Positions 51,321 through 58,672 of a DNA stretch of 64,000 nucleotides are shown here, one piece after another. How positions within the stretch are numbered: the first letter of the stretch is position 1; each line of letters opens with the position of its first letter. The stretch comes from Adhaeribacter swui (GTDB lineage Bacteria > Bacteroidota > Bacteroidia > Cytophagales > Hymenobacteraceae), in assembly GCF_014217805.1 (NCBI RefSeq), contig NZ_CP055156.1, forward strand, positions 2,796,585 to 2,860,584, in the 5' to 3' direction. The notes below the pieces were generated by a model. It made no database searches. It was not told the origin of the DNA and saw only the letters and a program-made list of their open reading frames with translations. A program made the translations under genes and the position numbers.

Positions 51321-52529
51321 ATGAACATTATTCTTTTCGACGATAAAATCATTCGTCCGAACTTATTGCCGCTTACATTTACCCGCCCGGTAGCGGAAAT
51401 ACGCGTCGGGATTTTAACGATAGCAGAAAAATGGCAAAAGTTTACCGGCCAGGCGGTTTCTTACTTAACGCAGCCCTACTTACAAAAAAAATATCTTTGC
51501 AGCCCAAAGCCAACGGCTAATTTATACGTTAACGGGGCCGTTTGCCCAAACGCTGATTTGCTGAATGCGCTTAAAAAACTGAAGCCCGGCAAAGCTTTAT
51601 TTAAAAACAACGTGTTATTGGCTTTTAACGGCAACGATCAGGTGTTTGAGACCTTAGCTGATTTTTACAACAGCAGCAACGCCGTACCTAAAAACTTTAA
51701 CGACGAGGTAACCATTATTCAGGAGGTTTGGGAAATATTTACCCGGAACGGCAAGCAAATTAAAGCAGACTTTGATTTAATTACCGCTGGTCGGCAAAGC
51801 TGTCCAGTTACGGATCCGCATTCAGTAGTTTACGCTCCCGAAAACGTGTTTCTGGAAGAAGGCGTAAAGCTGCGAGCCGTAGTACTTAATGCCGAAAGTG
51901 GCCCAATTTACCTGGGTAAAAATAGTGAAGTGCAGGAAGGTGCCGTTATACGGGGCGCATTTGCATTGGGCGAAGGCAGTATGTTAAATATGGGCGCCAA
52001 AATGCGCGGCGATATTACCATTGGACCTTTTTGCAAAGTAGGCGGCGAAATTAGCAATTCGGTTATTTTTGGTTATTCCAATAAAAGCCACGATGGCTTT
52101 TTAGGAAACTCTGTGTTGGGCGAGTGGGTAAATTTAGGAGCCGATACCAATACCTCTAACATGAAGAATAATTATGCCGATGTAAAGCTCTGGAATTATG
52201 CCAAAGGCGGCATGAAAGACACAGGCCTGCAGTTCTGCGGATCTATTATGGGCGATCATACCAAATGTGGCATTAATACCATGCTGAATACGGGTACCGT
52301 AACGGGCGTGAGTGCTAATGTTTTTGGGGCGGGTTATCCGCGTAATTTTATTCCCTCTTTTACCTGGGGTGGGGCTCCCGGCATGGAAACTTACTCCTTG
52401 CCGAAATTTTTTGAATCGGCTGCCCGCGCTATGGAACGCCGCCAACTCCAACTCACCGAAATTGAAAAAAGTATTCTGAGCAATGTATACGAGCAAACCA
52501 AAGAATACCGTACCTGGGAAAAGGGATAA
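51321..52529 (+). CDS. GlmU-like sugar nucleotidyltransferase/acetyltransferase, Bacteroidota type
   Basis: A 402-residue protein of the Bacteroidota alternative GlmU family, which is thought to supply UDP-GlcNAc. The N-terminal nucleotidyltransferase-like half opens NIILFDDKIIRPNLLPLTFTRPV. From about 185 onward there is a left-handed beta-helix of hexapeptide repeats (VFLEEGVKLRAVVLN, IGPFCKVGGEISNSVIFG, SKSHDGFLGNSVLG-type turns), and WVNLGADTNTSNMKNNY near 270. ATG start at 51321. Confidence 0.85.
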   Translation: MNIILFDDKIIRPNLLPLTFTRPVAEIRVGILTIAEKWQKFTGQAVSYLTQPYLQKKYLCSPKPTANLYVNGAVCPNADLLNALKKLKPGKALFKNNVLLAFNGNDQVFETLADFYNSSNAVPKNFNDEVTIIQEVWEIFTRNGKQIKADFDLITAGRQSCPVTDPHSVVYAPENVFLEEGVKLRAVVLNAESGPIYLGKNSEVQEGAVIRGAFALGEGSMLNMGAKMRGDITIGPFCKVGGEISNSVIFGYSNKSHDGFLGNSVLGEWVNLGADTNTSNMKNNYADVKLWNYAKGGMKDTGLQFCGSIMGDHTKCGINTMLNTGTVTGVSANVFGAGYPRNFIPSFTWGGAPGMETYSLPKFFESAARAMERRQLQLTEIEKSILSNVYEQTKEYRTWEKG

Positions 52530-52711
52530 TTATTAAGATAAAAAAGGAATGGCAAGAATCTAACTACTATTTGTTTTGCCGCTTAGTATACAACTTGCCA
52601 ATCTTAAATCCTTAATAAATAGTTTAGTTTTAATTAAAAAGTATAGCAATCAGAAAGAATATTTTTCGTTAGTACCTATTTTAAGTCAGGAGAAATTATA
52701 AAAATTTAAAA

Positions 52712-53044
52712 ATGACCAGCATGCAGCCAAATAGTATTATTTTAATGGTAGTATTTAGCTCTTGTGGGATTTTGCTCGGGTGGATCGGCAATCATATCAG
52801 AAAAAAGCAGTCTATAGAATCTATTATGTTGCCGGGCTTAATTGTAAAAAATGTAAAAGATAAAAAAGCGCTTTCTACTTTTGTGGGTAATAACTTAAGC
52901 AGCATGGGCTTTATCAGTTTGTTAATTGCCGGTAGTATTTTATTGCTACCAACAGTAAAAATGATTGTGCTGTTAATGTTTCTGGTTGCTTTAATTGCTA
53001 TTTGTATCCGGTTAATTTTAGGATTAAGAAAATTTAATAAATAA
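52712..53044 (+). CDS. Small two- to three-helix membrane protein, unknown
   Basis: A 110-residue protein with hydrophobic segments at about 8-25, 68-82 and 83-102 and a basic linker (IRKKQSIES) between the first two. No family is recognised with confidence; the layout recalls DUF3784-type small membrane proteins. ATG start. It is flanked by AT-rich spacers, and a GACGATAGACT arm touches its stop. Confidence 0.65.
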   Translation: MTSMQPNSIILMVVFSSCGILLGWIGNHIRKKQSIESIMLPGLIVKNVKDKKALSTFVGNNLSSMGFISLLIAGSILLLPTVKMIVLLMFLVALIAICIRLILGLRKFNK

Positions 53045-53162
53045 GTCTATCGTCTATGGACAAGAGACCATAGTTTATAACTGCTCATTAATTAAGTTCA
53101 ATGAAAGAAGGCACCATCATTTTTTCTTTGAACCATTGTCTACGGACTAACAACTAAATTGC
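53045..53162. repeat. Palindromic GTCTATGGAC spacer between the membrane protein and holB
   Basis: The left arm (AGTCTATCGTCTATGGAC, from 53046) on its minus strand reads into the stop of the left gene. The right arm (CCATTGTCTACGGACTAACAAC near 53133-53154) reads into the holB ATG. The arms are imperfect inverted copies. Confidence 0.6.
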
Positions 53163-54290
53163 ATGTTTTTTTCTGAAATAGAGGGGCACGACGACACCAA
53201 ACAATTATTAGTAAACTCGGTAAAAAACCGCCATGTGGCGCATGCCCAATTGTTTTTAGGCCCGGAAGGAAGCCCTAATCTGGCCTTAGCTTTGGCTTAT
53301 GCTACCTATCTGAATTGCGAAAACAAGCAAGCTGCCGATGCCTGCGGTACGTGCGCGAGCTGCGTTAAAATAAATAAACTGATACATCCGGATGTTAATT
53401 TTGTAATGCCGGTAACTACCACCAAAGCGCAGCCCAAGGATGCTTTGAGCCAGAAGTTTTTAGCGGAATGGCGGGAGTTTGTATTAACTAATCCGTACCA
53501 GAGTTTAAATGATTGGATGCAGTTTATTGGCGCCGAGAACAAACAAGGTAACATCTCGAAAGATGAGAGCCGGCAGTTGGTAAAGTTTGCCTCATTAAAA
53601 GCGTTTGAAGCCACTTTTAAAATTATTTTAATTTGGCTGCCCGAATTGATGCATCCAGCGGCGGCTAATGCCTTGCTCAAGCTTCTGGAAGAGCCTCCCT
53701 CCAATACAATATTCTTGTTGGTGGCCAATAGCCACGATAAATTACTGGCTACCATTTTGTCGCGCACGCAAATTGTAAAAGTACGCGCCTTTACTGACGA
53801 AGAAATTATTGCTTACCTCACGCGCAAAGGTTTAGCCAACGCTGCCAGTGCGCAGCAAGTTACCTTATTAGCCGAAGGTAATCTGCAGGTGGCGATGCAG
53901 CTCAGCGCCGAAATGACCAACGATTATTTCGATTTCTTTGTGAAATGGATGCGCCATTGCTATGCCAATAAGTTTGGGGAGGTGGTTGATTTAAGCGATG
54001 AATTTCAAAAAATGGGTCGCGAAAACCAGAAAAACTTTTTGCATTATGCTTTAAGTAGCTTGCGCAAAGTATTACTATACGGCATTGATCCCGGCTTAAT
54101 TTCTTTTATTCCGCCCACAGAGAGCGATTTTATTCAAAGATTTTCGAAAGTGGTGCGCGAAAGTAACGCTCCCTTATTAACTGAAGAATTAAACCAGGCG
54201 CATTACCACATCGAACGGAATGCCAATGCCAAAATGGTTTTTATTGATTCTTCTATTCAAATTGCCCGATTTTTAAAATTACAAAATTAA
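53163..54290 (+). CDS. holB: DNA polymerase III subunit delta'
   Basis: A 375-residue AAA+ subunit of the clamp loader. It begins FFSEIEGHDDTKQLLVNSV and has a zinc-binding segment C-x9-CGTCASC (about 45-61). EATFKIILIWLPELMHPAAANALLKLLEEPPSNTIFLLVA (about 162-200) carries the family's HP..ANALLK.LEEPP signature, and LSRTQIV the SRC-like arginine motif. The P-loop is degenerate (GPEGSPNLAL), as is usual in delta' subunits. ATG start. The hemC ATG follows 11 bases later. Confidence 0.92.
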   Translation: MFFSEIEGHDDTKQLLVNSVKNRHVAHAQLFLGPEGSPNLALALAYATYLNCENKQAADACGTCASCVKINKLIHPDVNFVMPVTTTKAQPKDALSQKFLAEWREFVLTNPYQSLNDWMQFIGAENKQGNISKDESRQLVKFASLKAFEATFKIILIWLPELMHPAAANALLKLLEEPPSNTIFLLVANSHDKLLATILSRTQIVKVRAFTDEEIIAYLTRKGLANAASAQQVTLLAEGNLQVAMQLSAEMTNDYFDFFVKWMRHCYANKFGEVVDLSDEFQKMGRENQKNFLHYALSSLRKVLLYGIDPGLISFIPPTESDFIQRFSKVVRESNAPLLTEELNQAHYHIERNANAKMVFIDSSIQIARFLKLQN

Positions 54291-54301
54291 AACTTTTTAT
54301 C

Positions 54302-55243
54302 ATGCCCGAACCGGCTGAAAATACCATTCGCATAGCTACCCGTGGCAGTCGCCTGGCGCTCTGGCAAACCCACCATGTAGCGGAAAAACTACGTGCCGCT
54401 AATTTTAACGTAGAAATAGAAATAATCCAGACCAAAGGTGATTTAGTGCTCGATCGTTCTTTGGATAAAATAGGCGCAAAAGGCGTATTTACCGAAGAAT
54501 TGGAAGAAAGTCTGCGCAACGGAACCGTAGATATTGCCGTGCACAGCGCCAAAGATTTACAATCTACCTTACCCGACGATTTAGAGATCCTGGCTTTTAT
54601 GGAGCGGGAGAAGGTTAACGACGTAGTTATTTCTTTTGATTCCAGCTTTACCCTGGATCGCGAGCAAATTGTAATCGGTACATCGTCTACGCGCCGGCGG
54701 GCCTTGTTCAAGCGTTACTATCCGGATATTATTACGGCTGAGTGCCGGGGCAACCTGCAAACGCGCTTGCAGAAATTAAAAGACGGACAATACGATGCGA
54801 TATTGCTGGCTTACGCCGGAGTACACCGGATGCAATACAGCCATTTAATTACCGAAGTTTTACCCGAAGATAAATTTGTGCCGGCCGCCGGACAAGGCAG
54901 CATTGCCATTGAATGCGCCAAGAATTTGCCTTTATCGAAAAAACTGGCTCTCCGGAATTGCCTGGACCATGAACCCACGCATATTTGTTTAACTGCTGAA
55001 CGCGCTTTTCTGCGCACCATGGAAGGGGGTTGCAGCATTCCGTCGTTTGCGTTGGCTACTTTGCACGGCGCGCACCTGGAAATTACGGGCGGCATCGTCA
55101 GTTTAAATGGCCAGCAAATGATTAACGATACTTTGCAGGCGCCTCCGCACGAAGCCGATGCTTTAGGAACAAAATTAGCCCAAAACATTTTAGGTATGGG
55201 TGGTATCGAAATCCTGGATTCTATTAAGAAAGCCCGTGCTTAA
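54302..55243 (+). CDS. hemC: Hydroxymethylbilane synthase HemC
   Basis: Polymerises four porphobilinogens on the way to heme and siroheme, the latter needed by NirB. A 313-residue protein: IRIATRGSRLALWQTHHVA (9-27), DIAVHSAKDLQSTLP near 80, STRRRALFKRYYPD near 129, and cofactor-attachment cysteine in MEGGCSIPSFALA near 241. ATG start. Probably coupled to holB. Confidence 0.96.
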   Translation: MPEPAENTIRIATRGSRLALWQTHHVAEKLRAANFNVEIEIIQTKGDLVLDRSLDKIGAKGVFTEELEESLRNGTVDIAVHSAKDLQSTLPDDLEILAFMEREKVNDVVISFDSSFTLDREQIVIGTSSTRRRALFKRYYPDIITAECRGNLQTRLQKLKDGQYDAILLAYAGVHRMQYSHLITEVLPEDKFVPAAGQGSIAIECAKNLPLSKKLALRNCLDHEPTHICLTAERAFLRTMEGGCSIPSFALATLHGAHLEITGGIVSLNGQQMINDTLQAPPHEADALGTKLAQNILGMGGIEILDSIKKARA

Positions 55244-55329
55244 AGTTAAGTGGGTATTAACTTATCCATTTGGCATGATCTTATTGTAGCTGAATACAAA
55301 TTTTAAAATTTTTAATTTTTTATCTGGAT

Positions 55330-55992
55330 ATGGTTTATCAAAAGCTGACTTCACTTATTGGTACAGTTATTTTAAAAATCTTTGTTTTACTCTTGTTTTT
55401 GGGAGCAAGTACCACCGAGGGTTTTGCCAAGAAGAAACCCAAGAAAGATAATATAGTTACCATAACCACGCAGTTCGGCAATATGGTGGTGGTACTCTAC
55501 GACGAAACGCCTCAGCATAAAGCAAATTTTTTAAAATTGGCGAAAGAGGGATTTTATAATAACACCACTTTTCATCGTATTATCGATGATTTTATGATTC
55601 AGGGAGGAGATAAAAACTCGAAGGATGATGACCCCACTAATGATGGCGCCGGCGATATCGGCTACCAGATTCCGGCAGAGTTTAACCCTCAATTTAAGCA
55701 CGTGCGTGGTGCCCTGGCCGCTGCCCGGCAAGGTGATTATGTTAATCCCAAAAGAGAGTCGAGTGGTTCGCAGTTTTACATTGTAGAAAACCACGCCGGT
55801 ACACCGCATTTAGATAATCAGTATACCGTTTTTGGCCAGGTAATTAGTGGTTTAGACGTAATTGATAAAATTGCCGAACAACCAAAAGGACCGCGCGACC
55901 GCCCGTTGGCCGATATTCGGATGACGGTAAAAGTAGAAAAATTAAAAAAGAAAAAAATAGCCAAACTGTACGGTTACTCTTATCCGGCTTAA
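55330..55992 (+). CDS. Peptidyl-prolyl cis-trans isomerase, cyclophilin type, exported
   Basis: A 220-residue cyclophilin. Residues 11-33 form a hydrophobic signal or anchor ending TEGFAKK. The catalytic core shows TTFHRIIDDFMIQGGD near 78-93, including the conserved Arg, then RGALAAARQGDYVNPKRESSGSQFYIV region near 125-151 and LDNQYTVFGQVISGLDVID near 160. The tail is Lys-rich. Likely a periplasmic folding helper. ATG start. Confidence 0.92.
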   Translation: MVYQKLTSLIGTVILKIFVLLLFLGASTTEGFAKKKPKKDNIVTITTQFGNMVVVLYDETPQHKANFLKLAKEGFYNNTTFHRIIDDFMIQGGDKNSKDDDPTNDGAGDIGYQIPAEFNPQFKHVRGALAAARQGDYVNPKRESSGSQFYIVENHAGTPHLDNQYTVFGQVISGLDVIDKIAEQPKGPRDRPLADIRMTVKVEKLKKKKIAKLYGYSYPA

Positions 55993-56072
55993 ATAATATA
56001 GCTGCAACTTTAAAATATGAGTAACAAAAGTAATCAGCGAAACCAGTTGCTGGTCATATCAGCTTCAGTAGT

Positions 56073-56108
56073 AAAAAACAGGTCAGGGTCAGCACTGACC
56101 TGTTTTTT
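56073..56108. terminator. Bidirectional terminator between the cyclophilin and Rieske genes
   Basis: AAAAAACAGGTCAG (56073-56086) pairs with CTGACCTGTTTTTT (56095-56108) around an 8-base loop. A/T tracts on both sides serve the two convergent genes. With its left flank it matches the short repeat at 39762. Confidence 0.88.
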
Positions 56109-56114
56109 TTTTAA

Positions 56115-56459
56115 TTATACCTGCAGATAAACACCATCGGGTTTTACTTCTACCACAAAGGTTTTTAGGTTTGTTGTGCGGTTATTACACTCCTGGCCGG
56201 TAAGCAAAGAAAAGCGGTAACTGTGCCACGGGCACACCACTTCGTCGAGGTAATTGGCGGTACCTTTACTTAACGATTCGCCGAGATGCGGGCAATTATC
56301 CTGTACCGCAAAAATGCTTTTTCGTGTTCTGACCAAACAAATAGCTTCTGCCCGACCAGAAATATATAACTTCTGGGGTTTTCCTAAGGGTAAAGCCTGT
56401 TCGGCTGCGGCTAAAGAATCAAAAAGTTTATGTTGCTGGTTCGGAGTTGGTTCGGTCAT
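56115..56459 (-). CDS. Small Rieske [2Fe-2S] protein
   Basis: From the ATG at 56459 it has 114 residues. A TTG 12 bases upstream is in frame but less likely. The Rieske ligands are CPHLG (near 55) and CPWHSY (near 76). It resembles NirD or the ferredoxin component of dioxygenases, but no partner reductase or oxygenase is adjacent, so its electron partner is unknown. The convergent terminator lies seven bases beyond its stop. Confidence 0.88.
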   Translation of the reverse strand: MTEPTPNQQHKLFDSLAAAEQALPLGKPQKLYISGRAEAICLVRTRKSIFAVQDNCPHLGESLSKGTANYLDEVVCPWHSYRFSLLTGQECNNRTTNLKTFVVEVKPDGVYLQV

Positions 56460-56596
56460 AAATAAGCCCAATCAGAATATAGATAGTAGTGGGTTAGAAA
56501 ATTCGGCTTAATAAAGCAGATAGTTGGGATTGTTACAAGTTAAAACAACCGGTTGCCATTTATGCTTACCGAGACAAAACCTTAATTTTTTAAATT

Positions 56597-57346
56597 TTAC
56601 CTTTTTTGGAAAACCAAAATGTGCTGTAAAGGTAAAATACTTTGGTTTTCTACAAATTTTAGGCCCACCCCCGTAACCTCTTTTACTGCTTGTTTCTCCG
56701 ACATCCGGTGCAGCGCTTTAATGGGTACGTAAGGGTCTTCGGCTTTGTATTCTACTAAAATCAGGCGCCCGCCGGGTTTTAAAGATTTTTTGATTGCAAG
56801 CAGCATTTCGTGCGGATACGAAAACTCATGATACGCATCTACCAATAAGGCTACATCTACGCTTTGGTCGGGTAAATTAGGGCTATGTACGGTACCCAGA
56901 ACAGGCTCTACATTAAAAGCGTTGTTTATAATGCGGTTATCCAGCAACATATTTAAAAATTCCTGCTGCACATCCACCGCAAATACTTTTCCTTTGGGTA
57001 CTAAAGGGCTAATTCGGAAAGTCATGTACCCGCTGCCGGCGCCAATATCGGCTACTACATCGGTGGGGTGAAGGTTTAAGGCCGGGAGTAGTAAATCGGT
57101 GCGTTCTTCTTTTTCGCGTTCGCTGCGTTCCAGCCAGCTAGCTTCGGCGTGATCCATGGTATAGGCAATTTGCCGGCCCCGGTAGTACTTACCAATTCCA
57201 TTCGGGTCGATGGGCGGTTTAAACACATACAATGAATCGGTACGTTGCGTAGCAGTAGTAGCCTGGCTGTTGTAATTACAACCCGCTAACCGGCTGATTA
57301 CCGCAAAAACTAAAACAAACCCGCTTAATTTAAAAAATACGTGCAT
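56597..57346 (-). CDS. Lipoprotein-signal class I SAM methyltransferase
   Basis: A 249-residue protein. Residues 1-23 are hydrophobic and end in a lipobox-like LAGC (Cys 23), predicting a lipid-anchored export signal. The rest is a class I methyltransferase: motif I VADIGAGSGYMTFRI near 92-106, VFAVDVQQEFL near 114, DVALLVDAYHEF near 154 and LKPGGRLILVEY near 178. An S-adenosylmethionine enzyme outside the cytoplasm is unexpected, so the signal may not be used or the cofactor site may have another role. ATG start. Confidence 0.82.
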   Translation of the reverse strand: MHVFFKLSGFVLVFAVISRLAGCNYNSQATTATQRTDSLYVFKPPIDPNGIGKYYRGRQIAYTMDHAEASWLERSEREKEERTDLLLPALNLHPTDVVADIGAGSGYMTFRISPLVPKGKVFAVDVQQEFLNMLLDNRIINNAFNVEPVLGTVHSPNLPDQSVDVALLVDAYHEFSYPHEMLLAIKKSLKPGGRLILVEYKAEDPYVPIKALHRMSEKQAVKEVTGVGLKFVENQSILPLQHILVFQKR

Positions 57347-57444
57347 GGTGGGTACGCTGCAACTGTTCCTTGTTATTTACAACGCACTGGGTTGCATTAC
57401 TAATATACCGATGCCCTTGTTAGATTGAAAAACTAGCTCCCAGT

Positions 57445-58509
57445 TTAATTAAAGCCTAAACCGATACCTGCCGAAACGGTTGGGTACTTGGCCCAGGTAC
57501 CTTCGGCATTAATACTCAATATAGATAGTTTTAAGCGCAACCCCGCCGTTAACCCTAGTTGGTTATAATCTAAAGGAATATTTACCGGATCTGTGATATT
57601 TTGAATTTCTTTGGTGTAAGGCGCTTGTTCCCGGATAGTGGTTACGGGATAATTGCCCCGCATGGCCGTAGTGGAATGGCTCTGGCTATAGGTTACGCCG
57701 GCATACCCGGTAATAACCGAAATAGTTTTAGAAGCAACTAGCTGGGCCATAATAGCTTTGGAATTAAAAATAACTTTCTGATTGGAATAATCCAGGGGAT
57801 TAGGGTTAGCTACGCCGCTCTGAGGGTTTAATTGCAAACCATAATTAGATCTAAAAGAAGAAAAAGCTACGGCGGCGGTAAGATCGAAAGGTAAGGCACT
57901 TAAAGCCGGAAGCCACTGGCTCACATTATTTTTGATGCCAATACCCCATAAATTAAGCTTTAAATCGCCCACCTTGCTTTCGGGAATAAACCGGAACATC
58001 AATTCTGTACCTTTTACTACCCCAACAGAAAGCTGAGCCATGGGAATAGGGGCAATGTTGGTTCCAATGCCTTGTGGGGTATTAAAAGAGGCCACTTGTT
58101 CTTCTTGTTTTGTATCGGGACGGGTGGCATATACGTTTAACAAAGGGCCAGGCGAATCTGCCCCAAAAACGGTAGGCGCTTGGGTACCACTGCCCGAGGC
58201 CACCCGAACGTTAGAGTTTAACCCAAGCGTACTAACATCAAATGTCTGGTCTTTTTGGGGCACAAAGGTAGCATTGGCGAATATTCTAATCTCAAACCGA
58301 CCGGGTTTAAAAGCTTCGCCGGTAGTAATCCAGCCGGTATTTATGTCGGTACCAAAAGCCTTACTTAAAGGAGTGCCGTAAGCCTTGCCTAATAATTCGG
58401 CATTTACAATGCCGCTCTTTATCAACTCGGCAGTTTCGGATTGGGCTTGAGCCTCGTTTTTTACTAACAACAAACCAATAGTTAAAACAAGAAGATAAAC
58501 TTTTCTCAT
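57445..58509 (-). CDS. DUF6588-like outer-membrane protein
   Basis: From the ATG at 58509 it has 354 residues. An in-frame TTG 24 bases upstream is rejected because the ATG gives a clean signal peptide (RKVYLLVLTIGLLLVKNEAQAQ). The mature protein is strand-rich with many Gly/Asn/aromatic residues and ends in a beta-signal-like SAGIGLGFN. I associate it with the DUF6588 family of Bacteroidota barrel proteins. Function unknown. Confidence 0.75.
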   Translation of the reverse strand: MRKVYLLVLTIGLLLVKNEAQAQSETAELIKSGIVNAELLGKAYGTPLSKAFGTDINTGWITTGEAFKPGRFEIRIFANATFVPQKDQTFDVSTLGLNSNVRVASGSGTQAPTVFGADSPGPLLNVYATRPDTKQEEQVASFNTPQGIGTNIAPIPMAQLSVGVVKGTELMFRFIPESKVGDLKLNLWGIGIKNNVSQWLPALSALPFDLTAAVAFSSFRSNYGLQLNPQSGVANPNPLDYSNQKVIFNSKAIMAQLVASKTISVITGYAGVTYSQSHSTTAMRGNYPVTTIREQAPYTKEIQNITDPVNIPLDYNQLGLTAGLRLKLSILSINAEGTWAKYPTVSAGIGLGFN

Positions 58510-58672
58510 TTTTAGAAGATAGATAAAGTACAAAAATGAATTATACAGGAATTTAGCAAAAAAGTGCTTGATTCTAGCGCAATAGTTATTTTTGCTAATC
58601 TTTAATTACTCCTTTAAGTTCCGAAATTTAAATTTTTTAAAGATTTCAGTTTTTATCATGTAAACTCTAGCT

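Noticed and set aside
53306-53767. 153-codon minus-strand frame inside holB
   Set aside because: Fully antisense to well-conserved HolB motifs, with no independent support.
53163-54290. Missing Walker A lysine in HolB as a defect
   Set aside because: Delta' subunits commonly lack a working P-loop.
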